Source: Gammaproteobacteria bacterium (GTDB taxonomy: Bacteria > Pseudomonadota > Gammaproteobacteria > Xanthomonadales > Xanthomonadaceae). Taken from it: DNA of 6,122 bases. The stretch spans positions 1-6,122 of the forward strand of contig JAHEBG010000080.1 in NCBI GenBank assembly GCA_024642445.1, written 5' to 3'. The notes below the pieces were generated by a model. The model saw only the letters and a program-made list of their open reading frames with translations. It was not told the origin of the DNA and searched no databases. The position numbers were made by a program, and so were the translations under genes. Shown piece after piece: positions 1 to 5,824 of the stretch (positions are counted from its first letter, which is position 1; each line of letters starts with the position of its first letter).

Positions 1-939
1 GATGGTTTCCTTGATATTGAATACCGGCGCGCTTTCTGTTGCGTTACCCGTGAGGATACCCTGGGCCTTCATTTGTTCAAGGGTGAGTGCCGGCCCCATC
101 TCGCCCTCTTCTTCCTCAACTGGCACTGCATTTGCTTTCATGCGCTTGGGGATAATCCAGCACGCCAATGCTGCCAAAAGAAAGGCCAATGCCAGCCCGG
201 CTTCACCAAAGCCGCCCGCCTCGAACATACCGCTTTCAGCCAAGGGTGCGGAAGCTACAACCCGCCAGGGGGTTTGCGCAATCGGTGTGGCATTCATTTC
301 GGCCATGCTGGCCACGGCAGCATTGCCTCGTATCAGAAAATCCGCCTGACCCTGACGTACCGCCAAATACGCGGCACTTGGCAGCGGAGTATCCAGCACA
401 CGGTTCAAAGCATCCAAGGGCACAACCACAAACACCAAACGCCGACGATCTTCCTCACCCACGGCTTGCGCCAGTGCCAGTTTCTGTCCGCCGCCGATAC
501 GGATTACCCGCATAGCCACGCCGTCACCATTGATGCTGGCTTCGATTACCGACAGTTTTCCGGCGCCAAAAGCCGGAATATCGGCATAGGCAGCCTCCAA
601 ATTGGTGCCGTATACCTCCACGCTTTCGCTGTCTTTAATGCTTTCACGGAAGGCCAGCTTTACGGTTTCATCCATCATACTGGCGCTGACCGGCTCAATT
701 TTTTTCTGAGCCTCCTGCATCTGTGCCTGCAATGCAAGCACTTTCGGCCCGATTAGTGCGCTGACACGATCCCGTGCCGCAATGGCATCACGCTCGGTTT
801 GATTCTGGCTGTAAACATCAAATGCCGTGAACGCAAACCATAATGCGAACAGGGCGAAAATGCCGAGGGCGGTTTGCCATGGGTGGCTTTGCACCCATTG
901 CCTTGCGGTGTCAAGCGGCGATGTGCGTGACGGCTTCAT
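1..939 (-). CDS. algC: N-terminal membrane module of a probable long-form phosphomannomutase/phosphoglucomutase (partial)
   Basis: The frame opens with ATG at 939 and stays open for 313 codons to the left edge, so the C-terminus is missing. Residues 1-20 are basic. Residues about 21-43 form a hydrophobic helix. Residues 45-82 are helical and charged and may be a short coiled coil. Residues 44-244 lack further membrane segments. Residues about 245-263 form a second membrane helix followed by KRMK, and 275-280 is an acidic patch in a linker. The positive-inside rule puts both ends in the cytoplasm and the 200-residue middle in the periplasm. No mutase active-site motif is in the window. The algC call rests on position: in Pseudomonas and xanthomonads the gene after coaBC-dut is algC, and long forms carry such an N-terminal extension. 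The mutase would interconvert mannose-6-P/mannose-1-P and glucose-6-P/glucose-1-P for surface polysaccharides. A GGGAG ribosome site lies 7 nt before the start. The membrane module is seen directly; the mutase identity is inferred. Confidence 0.72.
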   Translation of the reverse strand, partial: MKPSRTSPLDTARQWVQSHPWQTALGIFALFALWFAFTAFDVYSQNQTERDAIAARDRVSALIGPKVLALQAQMQEAQKKIEPVSASMMDETVKLAFRESIKDSESVEVYGTNLEAAYADIPAFGAGKLSVIEASINGDGVAMRVIRIGGGQKLALAQAVGEEDRRRLVFVVVPLDALNRVLDTPLPSAAYLAVRQGQADFLIRGNAAVASMAEMNATPIAQTPWRVVASAPLAESGMFEAGGFGEAGLALAFLLAALACWIIPKRMKANAVPVEEEEGEMGPALTLEQMKAQGILTGNATESAPVFNIKETI

Positions 940-1394
940 CAGCGTACTCCCGTGTGTCCGAAACCGCCCGTTCCACGAGCACTCTCGGCAAACTGTTCAA
1001 CTGCGGTAAATCGAGCACGCAATACCGGCATGAAGACCAATTGCGCTATTCGATCGCCAATTTGGATAGTTTGCGCGGCATTGCCCCGATTCCACAAGCT
1101 CACCATCAACGGCCCTTGGTAATCGGCATCGATTAAGCCGACACTGTTGCCCAGAATCAAACCGTTTTTATGGCCAAGACCTGAGCGTGGCAGTATGTGC
1201 GCACAAACTCCCGGGTCTGCCATGTAAATAGCCATGCCGGTGGCAATCAACGCGCACTCGCCCGGTGCCAACAGCAGCGGCTGGTCGAGCATTGCGCGCA
1301 GATCCATACCGGCAGAGTGGGCAGTTGCATAATCTGGCAGGGGAAAATCTGTGCCAAGTCGGGAATCTAGCAGTTTGAGCTGAACATCTATCAT
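939..1394 (-). CDS. dut: Deoxyuridine 5'-triphosphate nucleotidohydrolase (dUTPase)
   Basis: The enzyme hydrolyses dUTP to dUMP and pyrophosphate, which keeps uracil out of DNA and supplies dUMP for thymidylate synthesis. It is a cytosolic homotrimer that needs Mg2+. The 151-residue length is the family norm. All five trimeric-dUTPase motifs are visible in order: AGMDLRA (28-34), PRSG (69-72), the uracil-binding segment [13 protein letters not shown] (82-94) with the catalytic aspartate, GDRIAQLVF (113-121), and the glycine-rich C-terminal arm [10 protein letters not shown] (140-149) that closes over the triphosphate. The ATG at 1394 overlaps the coaBC stop as ATGA. The nearest purine-rich stretch (AGGA) is about 12 nt upstream, so translation is probably coupled to coaBC. 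The stop shares one base with the next gene's ATG. Confidence 0.97.
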   Translation of the reverse strand: MIDVQLKLLDSRLGTDFPLPDYATAHSAGMDLRAMLDQPLLLAPGECALIATGMAIYMADPGVCAHILPRSGLGHKNGLILGNSVGLIDADYQGPLMVSLWNRGNAAQTIQIGDRIAQLVFMPVLRARFTAVEQFAESARGTGGFGHTGVR

Positions 1395-2581
1395 TGCGTT
1401 GTTGAATCCTGTCTCGATAAGAAATCCAAAATTTCATGTGCCACGCGCGCTTTGGGTGCTTTAGGGATGTCGCGACACTGATCGCCCATCAATACGCTGA
1501 CCGCATTGTTATCGGCTTCAAAACCGATCTCTGCATTGCTGACGTCGTTCACCACAATCGCATCAAGCTTTTTATCTGCCATTTTAGCGCGAGCATACGC
1601 CATTACATTCTCGGTTTCTGCGGCAAAGCCCACCACAAGTGTCGGGCGCTGCTCGCTTAAAGATACCTCGGCCAGAATATCGGCCGTGCGTTCCAATCGA
1701 AGGGTAGCATCGGCATCGGTTTTTTTAATTTTCTGCAGGCTGGGCTCCGTTACCCGGTAATCTGCCACGGCAGCTGCAGCAATGAACGCATCTACGCCCG
1801 GCAATTGCTCGAAAACAACACGGTGCATCTGTGCGGCCGAACGGACATCAATGCGCTGAACCCCTGCAGGCGTTGCCAGAGCCACAGGCCCTGAAACCAG
1901 AACCACCTGCGCGCCTTGGGCAGCGGCGGCGGCGGCCAAGGCATAGCCCATCTTTCCCGAGCTGCGGTTGCCAATATAGCGGACCGGATCGATATCTTCG
2001 TAGGTTGGGCCTGCCGTGATTAATACGCGTCGTCCTGCCCATGCCCCAGTGTTTACTGAGAGCGCTTGCAGCAGCTGTTCCGGCTCCAGCATGCGGCCCT
2101 CACCGACTTCGCCGCAGGCCTGTTCACCGCTGGCTGGACCCAATACGCGGAGCCCGCGGGCAGTCAAAATCGCAAGATTGGCTTGGGTGGCGGCATTTTG
2201 CCACATCACTCGGTTCATGGCCGGCGCCAATGCAATAGGCGCCTCAGTGGCAAGACACAAGGTGCTCAACAGATCATTGGCGTGGCCTCCTGCCAAACGC
2301 GCCATGAAATCGGCACTGGCTGGGGCAACAAGAATTCTGGTTGCCCAACGCGCCAACTCAATATGGCTCATGGCCTGTTCCGCTGAGGCATCCCAGACAT
2401 CGGAGCGCACTGGATGGCCGGAAACGGCCTGCAAGGTGGTGGTAGTAACGAAATGTTGGGCTGCCGCGGTCATCACCACACGCACTTCAGCACCGGCACG
2501 CGTCAACTGCCGGACCAATTCCGGGCATTTGTAAGCCGCTATACCGCCGGTAATCCCCAACAGGATGCGTTCTCCGTTCAC
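1391..2581 (-). CDS. coaBC: Bifunctional phosphopantothenoylcysteine decarboxylase / phosphopantothenate-cysteine ligase
   Basis: This protein catalyses two consecutive steps of coenzyme A synthesis. CoaB joins 4'-phosphopantothenate to cysteine using CTP, and CoaC decarboxylates the product on FMN to give 4'-phosphopantetheine. The CoaC half (about 1-178) shows the FMN loop GGIAAYK (12-18), the catalytic histidine in SHIELARWA (His73), PAMN (120-123) and the substrate-clamp cysteine in [10 protein letters not shown] (Cys156). The CoaB half (about 183-390) shows [14 protein letters not shown] (188-201), [10 protein letters not shown] (205-214) with the acyl-cytidylate-binding asparagine, AAVADYR (270-276) and KIKK (284-287). 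The length of 396 residues is usual. The start is GTG, with an in-frame TGA two codons before it, so no longer form is possible. AGGG lies 6 nt upstream as ribosome site. It is the first gene of the leftward operon. Confidence 0.97.
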   Translation of the reverse strand: MNGERILLGITGGIAAYKCPELVRQLTRAGAEVRVVMTAAAQHFVTTTTLQAVSGHPVRSDVWDASAEQAMSHIELARWATRILVAPASADFMARLAGGHANDLLSTLCLATEAPIALAPAMNRVMWQNAATQANLAILTARGLRVLGPASGEQACGEVGEGRMLEPEQLLQALSVNTGAWAGRRVLITAGPTYEDIDPVRYIGNRSSGKMGYALAAAAAAQGAQVVLVSGPVALATPAGVQRIDVRSAAQMHRVVFEQLPGVDAFIAAAAVADYRVTEPSLQKIKKTDADATLRLERTADILAEVSLSEQRPTLVVGFAAETENVMAYARAKMADKKLDAIVVNDVSNAEIGFEADNNAVSVLMGDQCRDIPKAPKARVAHEILDFLSRQDSTTQ

Positions 2582-2584
2582 CGC

Positions 2585-2591
2585 TCACCCT
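2585..2591 (-). promoter_or_regulatory. Ribosome binding site of coaBC
   Basis: On the minus strand AGGGTGA precedes the GTG start. Its AGGG core is 6 nt from the start codon, a good match in strength and distance. With the in-frame stop just upstream, this supports the non-ATG start. Confidence 0.6.
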
Positions 2592-2601
2592 ATGTTTTCT
2601 G

Positions 2602-2630
2602 ATAACACGATAGGCATTAGCTTAACCCAA
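2602..2630 (-). promoter_or_regulatory. Candidate sigma70-type promoter for coaBC-dut-algC
   Basis: Read on the minus strand there is TTGGGT (2630-2625), a 17-nt spacer and TGTTAT (2607-2602). The -35 box matches the consensus at three of six positions and the -10 box at four of six. Transcription would begin near 2595, leaving a leader of about 14 nt before the coaBC GTG. The spacing is ideal but the boxes are mediocre. The rest of the 86-nt divergent gap shows no convincing promoter for radC. Confidence 0.35.
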
Positions 2631-2667
2631 AAGCCCGCAGATTCCGATTCTTGGCTGCAAACTGCTG

Positions 2668-3345
2668 ATGCATTCTAGACAAATGAAAATACCCCAAGAC
2701 AAGCCGTGGATACTGGCGCAGAACAAGGCACTTGCCCATGGCATCGCCAGCTTGAGTCAGGACGAATTGTTGAGTGTACTGGGCGCGCCGCAACGACAGG
2801 CCTTGCCGGAACACCTGGCCGACCTTCCGCATGACGGCCTGCGGTCTTTGAAACAATCGGGCATTGGTGAATTTAGCACCCAATATCAAGTAGGTATTGG
2901 ACTGGCATGCAAGCTGGCAGCCAGCCTGGAGCTGGGCACCCGGTATTGGAGCCAAGCCCCTGTTTTCGGCCACGCACTGAACAACCCTGAAACCGTGCGT
3001 TGTTGGCTTAGAACCGAACTACGCGACCGAAACCAAGAGGTGTTCTCCTGTTTTTTCCTTGACAGCCGGCACCGGTTGATACGTTACGAAGAACTGTTCA
3101 AGGGTGGCCTGGACAGCGCCGAAGTGCATCCGCGCATTGTGCTGCAGCAATGCCTTAGCTATCGGGCTGCGGCGGTCATGTTGGCGCATAACCATCCCAG
3201 TGGCCACCCAGAGCCCAGTGCTGCCGACCATGCGCTGACCCAACGCTTGAAGCAGGCCTTGGCATTGATTGATGTGCGCGTTCTGGACCATTTCATCGTC
3301 GCGGGAAACCGCATCACCTCATTTGCTGAACAGGGCTGGTTGTAG
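2668..3345 (+). CDS. radC: RadC/UPF0758-family JAMM (MPN) domain protein
   Basis: This is a member of the RadC (UPF0758) family. Its name comes from an old, later doubted, link to DNA repair, and its cellular role remains unsettled. The N-terminal half (about 12-92) is diverged but keeps the family's 'LSQDELLSVL' segment (29-38) and a helix-hairpin-helix-like stretch around GIGEFS (65-70) ending in LELGTRYW. The C-terminal half (about 103-225) is the JAMM metalloprotease-like fold. It has Glu124 in NQEVF, the HNHPSG signature (His174, His176), Ser184 and Asp187, so the zinc-binding set is complete. The length of 225 residues is normal. Two starts are possible, ATG 2668 and ATG 2683 (residue 6). 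Neither has a clear ribosome site, and the first is given here. The gene is divergent from coaBC and lies 65 nt before argS, an arrangement I associate with Xanthomonadales. Confidence 0.93.
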   Translation: MHSRQMKIPQDKPWILAQNKALAHGIASLSQDELLSVLGAPQRQALPEHLADLPHDGLRSLKQSGIGEFSTQYQVGIGLACKLAASLELGTRYWSQAPVFGHALNNPETVRCWLRTELRDRNQEVFSCFFLDSRHRLIRYEELFKGGLDSAEVHPRIVLQQCLSYRAAAVMLAHNHPSGHPEPSAADHALTQRLKQALALIDVRVLDHFIVAGNRITSFAEQGWL

Positions 3346-3367
3346 CATCGGGGTGCGTCCGGGGGCC

Positions 3368-3411
3368 GGTTCAGGCTACAATAAGACACCTTATTGGAAC
3401 CTGTAGCCCTG
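3368..3411 (+). repeat. Nested inverted repeats spanning the argS promoter and start codon
   Basis: The core is a perfect 7-bp inverted repeat, CAATAAG (3379-3385) and CTTATTG (3390-3396), around the 4-nt loop ACAC. It is flanked by GGTTC (3368-3372), which pairs with GAACC (3397-3401). A competing outer pair is CAGGCTA (3372-3378) with TAGCCCTG (3404-3411), with one C bulged. The last pair includes the first base of the argS GTG. The left arm of the core overlaps the -10 box. There is no T tract, so this does not look like an intrinsic terminator. It may be an operator or an RNA fold in transcripts that read through from radC. Confidence 0.5.
3377..3382 (+). promoter_or_regulatory. Candidate -10 box of an argS promoter
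   Basis: TACAAT matches the TATAAT consensus at five of six positions and lies 28 nt before the argS start, in the only non-coding DNA between radC and argS. No good -35 box is present: the hexamer at 17-nt spacing is TGCGTC. The promoter may therefore be weak or helped by an activator. Transcription would begin near 3389, giving a leader of about 22 nt. Confidence 0.4.
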
Positions 3412-5183
3412 TGAAAGACCATCTTCGTGAACTGGTGGCGCAAGCCTTGTTGGATCTGCGCCGTGAAGGCAAAATTCCGGCAGACATGGTCTTGCCTGAC
3501 TATGTAATTGAACGGACCAAATCCCGCGAACACGGCGATTACGCGACCAATGTCGCCCTGCTCTTGGCAAAACGCATCGGCATGAACCCAATGGCGCTGG
3601 CCGAAGCCCTGATTGAAAGCATGGACAGCAATGACGAATCCAAGCACATCGAGCGTGTTGCCGTAGCCAAACCGGGCTTCATCAACTTCACCATTTCACG
3701 GCGTTGCCTGCTTTCCACGGTACGGCGCGTATTCGAATCCGGCCAGGATTTCGGCAAACAGGCGCCGGGTTCACGCGAGTCGGTCACGGTGGAGTTCGTG
3801 TCCGCCAATCCGAACGGACCCCTGCATGTGGGTCATGGCCGCGGTGCGGCCTATGGCGCCACCGTTGCCAACCTGCTTGAGGCTGCAGGGCATTCGGTGC
3901 AACGCGAATACTATGTCAACGATGCCGGCCGACAAATGGATATTTTGGCGGTCAGCGTCTGGTTGCGTTACCACGAACTGTGCGGTGTCAACATCCGTTT
4001 TCCCGACAACGGCTACAAAGGCGAGTATGTGACCGATGTGGCGCGCACCCTGCGTGCCGAAGCCGGCGATCGCTTACGGCGCACCGCGCTTGAAGTACTT
4101 GAAGGTGTACCCGATGATGAGAGTCAGGGTGGCGACAAGGAAAAACATGTCGATGCCTTAATTGCCAATGCCCGTTCGCTACTGGGTGAAAGCGATTACC
4201 GTCAGGTCTTCAATGCCGGGCTGGAATGGTGTCTGGCTGATATCCGTAACGACTTACACGGCTTTGGTGTTGACCATGATTTGTTTTTCTCAGAACGCTC
4301 GTTGAGCACCGAAGGCTTTGTACAACGTGCCGTTGAAACCTTACGCAACAACGGCCACCTGTACGAACAAGAAGGCGCACTGTGGTTCCGCGCCACCGAT
4401 TTCGGCGACGACAAAGACCGCGTGGTCATTCGCGATAACGGCGTATCCACCTATTTCGCCTCCGATCTCGGTTACCTGCTGTCAAAATTCGAACGCGGTT
4501 TTGAACGCGCGCTGTATATCTTCGGCGCCGATCACCACGGCTACATTGTGCGCTTGAAAGCAGCCGCCCAAGGTCTGGGGCTCGACCCTTCAAAAATTGA
4601 GATTCAGCTGGTTCAGTTCGCCATTCTGTTCCGCGGCGGCGAGCGTGTGCAGATGTCGACCCGCGCCGGCAGCTTTGTGACCTTGCGCGAGCTGCGTGAA
4701 GAAGTGGGCAACGATGCTGCGCGCTTCTTCTATGTCATGCGCAGCAACGATCAACATTTGGATTTCGACCTGGACTTGGCCAAGAGCCACTCCAAGGAAA
4801 ATCCGGTGTATTACATTCAATACGCCATCACCCGCTCTGCTGGCCTGTTTCGCAAGCTCAAGGAAAAGCAGTGGAGCTACAACGACAGCGCAGCAGTGGC
4901 ACACCGTGAACAGATGTCCTCAGAGTTTGAAAGCATTTTACTCGGCGAACTGATGCGTTACCCTGAAGTCATTGAATCGGCAGCGGTCAACCGCGGCCCA
5001 CAGATCATGGCCAATTATCTTAGAGAGACCGCCAACGCGTTCCATTCGTTTTATGAGAACTGCGATATTTTGAGTGAAGACGAGGCGGTGCGTAGCGCAC
5101 GCCTGGGCTTATGCAAAGCCACCGCGCAAGTGCTCAGCAACGGTCTGGCACTGTTGGGCGTTTCTGCGCCGGAGCGCATGTAA
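3411..5183 (+). CDS. argS: Arginyl-tRNA synthetase
   Basis: This cytosolic class I synthetase charges tRNA-Arg with arginine using ATP. The N-terminal tRNA-recognition domain (about 1-115) contains the typical HGDYATNVALLLAK (41-54). The catalytic Rossmann domain starts near 125 with EFVSANPNGPLHVGHGRGA, whose HVGH (139-142) is the HIGH signature. FGADHHGY (371-378) and the KMSK-equivalent loop QMSTRAGSFVTL (414-425) follow. The lysine position of this loop is Gln, which I recall as common in related gammaproteobacterial ArgRS. The C-terminal anticodon-binding (DALR) domain runs from about 466 to the closing LLGVSAPERM. The 590 residues are slightly longer than the E. coli enzyme, partly through the acidic and Gly-rich segment around 233-246. 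The start is GTG at 3411. The N-terminus KDHLRELVAQALLDLR fits the family start, and no better upstream start exists. The ribosome site is weak (GGA about 12 nt upstream). The stop TAA overlaps the next ATG. Confidence 0.98.
   Translation: MKDHLRELVAQALLDLRREGKIPADMVLPDYVIERTKSREHGDYATNVALLLAKRIGMNPMALAEALIESMDSNDESKHIERVAVAKPGFINFTISRRCLLSTVRRVFESGQDFGKQAPGSRESVTVEFVSANPNGPLHVGHGRGAAYGATVANLLEAAGHSVQREYYVNDAGRQMDILAVSVWLRYHELCGVNIRFPDNGYKGEYVTDVARTLRAEAGDRLRRTALEVLEGVPDDESQGGDKEKHVDALIANARSLLGESDYRQVFNAGLEWCLADIRNDLHGFGVDHDLFFSERSLSTEGFVQRAVETLRNNGHLYEQEGALWFRATDFGDDKDRVVIRDNGVSTYFASDLGYLLSKFERGFERALYIFGADHHGYIVRLKAAAQGLGLDPSKIEIQLVQFAILFRGGERVQMSTRAGSFVTLRELREEVGNDAARFFYVMRSNDQHLDFDLDLAKSHSKENPVYYIQYAITRSAGLFRKLKEKQWSYNDSAAVAHREQMSSEFESILLGELMRYPEVIESAAVNRGPQIMANYLRETANAFHSFYENCDILSEDEAVRSARLGLCKATAQVLSNGLALLGVSAPERM
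5171..5174 (+). promoter_or_regulatory. Ribosome binding site of the SPOR-domain gene, inside the argS 3' end
   Basis: GGAG lies 8 nt before ATG 5183, within the last codons of argS. It decides the start: the frame stays open upstream to an ATG at 5111, but that would overlap the conserved argS C-terminus by 73 nt and add 24 residues unlike any signal or anchor. Confidence 0.6.
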
Positions 5184-5794
5184 TGGCAAGGAAACAGGCC
5201 AGACGGCAAGGCAGCAATGGCACACCGGCATGGGCATGGCTGTTGGCGGGCTTATTTGTCGGCGCGCTGGCGTATTTCGGCTATCTTCAGTACCAGACCA
5301 TGTCGGCAAAGCCTGAAACGCAACTGCCGGTTCCTGAAAAAGATGTCGATAAATCCGATGCAACAGACCAAGCCACACCGCCGACCAGCGGCGACGGGGT
5401 TTTGGATACTGACTACAGCTTTTATGACGTACTGCCATCTCAGGAAAATTCGGATGAAGCGCCGCCGGATGATGCCATCAATGCCGCAGTACGCGAAGCC
5501 GAAAAGCCGACTAAGCCGGCCACCCCGGATGCAGCAATACCGGAGCCTGCAAAGGATGACAACGCGCTTTACATCCTGCAAGTTGCCTCTTTTGAACGCA
5601 GCGCCGATGCCGATGACCTGAAGGCACGCATTGCTTTGTCTGGCGAATCTGCACGCGTAGAACAAGCTGAAGTGAACGGCAAAACAATGTATCGGGTCCG
5701 GACCGGGCCCTACAGCGGCGCCAAAGCCGCCGATACCGCCAAGGCCAATTTGGCCGGGCAAGGCATTGCCAGCGTACGCTACAAAGTGAAGTAA
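5183..5794 (+). CDS. Single-pass membrane protein with C-terminal SPOR domain
   Basis: The protein has 203 residues. A basic cytoplasmic tail (MARKQARRQ) is followed by a transmembrane helix at about 17-36, which gives an N-in, C-out orientation. A long Pro/Ala/acidic linker (about 40-126) should be periplasmic and unstructured. It contains TDYSFYDVLPSQE (76-88), resembling the short 'FY..LP' motif seen near the membrane side of many FtsN/DedD-like proteins. A SPOR domain fills about 128-202, with YILQVASFE (130-138), an inner DDLKARI helix, and MYRVRTGPYSGAKAADTAKANL. SPOR domains bind glycan strands lacking stem peptides, which accumulate at the division septum, so a role in cell division or wall remodelling is likely but inferred. 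The start overlaps the argS stop as TAATG, which suggests co-transcription. Naming it ftsN or dedD would go beyond the evidence. Confidence 0.93.
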   Translation: MARKQARRQGSNGTPAWAWLLAGLFVGALAYFGYLQYQTMSAKPETQLPVPEKDVDKSDATDQATPPTSGDGVLDTDYSFYDVLPSQENSDEAPPDDAINAAVREAEKPTKPATPDAAIPEPAKDDNALYILQVASFERSADADDLKARIALSGESARVEQAEVNGKTMYRVRTGPYSGAKAADTAKANLAGQGIASVRYKVK

Positions 5795-5801
5795 TCTCTG
5801 C

Positions 5802-5824
5802 CGCTAAATACCGCGGATTTAGCG
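5802..5824. repeat. Inverted repeat between convergent genes, possible weak bidirectional terminator
   Basis: CGCTAAAT (5802-5809) and ATTTAGCG (5817-5824) are perfect 8-bp arms around ACCGCGG, which itself holds the palindrome CCGCGG. The repeat starts 8 nt after the SPOR-gene stop. Its right arm contains the stop codon of the leftward gene. No T tract follows on either strand, so it is not a canonical intrinsic terminator. It could still mark the 3' ends of both transcripts. Confidence 0.35.

Noticed and set aside
73..756. Long plus-strand open frame of 227 codons opposite the algC-like gene
   Set aside because: Its translation is rich in His, Cys and Gln with no domain pattern. The opposite strand gives a sensible membrane protein starting right at the dut stop, so this is an antisense shadow.
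2016..2534. Plus-strand open frame of 172 codons inside coaBC
   Set aside because: It lies fully antisense to a coaBC region with clear catalytic motifs. It has no ribosome site and no recognisable domain.
3159..3647. Minus-strand open frame spanning the radC-argS junction
   Set aside because: It is antisense to the conserved JAMM motif, the argS promoter gap and the argS N-terminus. Its composition looks like a complement of coding sequence.
3652..3700. Possible loss of function in argS because the KMSK-equivalent loop (residues 414-418) begins with Gln
   Set aside because: QMSTR-type loops occur in related gammaproteobacterial ArgRS as I recall the family, and the rest of the enzyme is complete, so this is not a defect.
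5111..5182. Upstream ATG that would add 24 residues to the SPOR protein
   Set aside because: The extension overlaps the conserved argS C-terminus and has no ribosome site. ATG 5183 has GGAG at 8 nt and yields the expected basic tail before the membrane helix.
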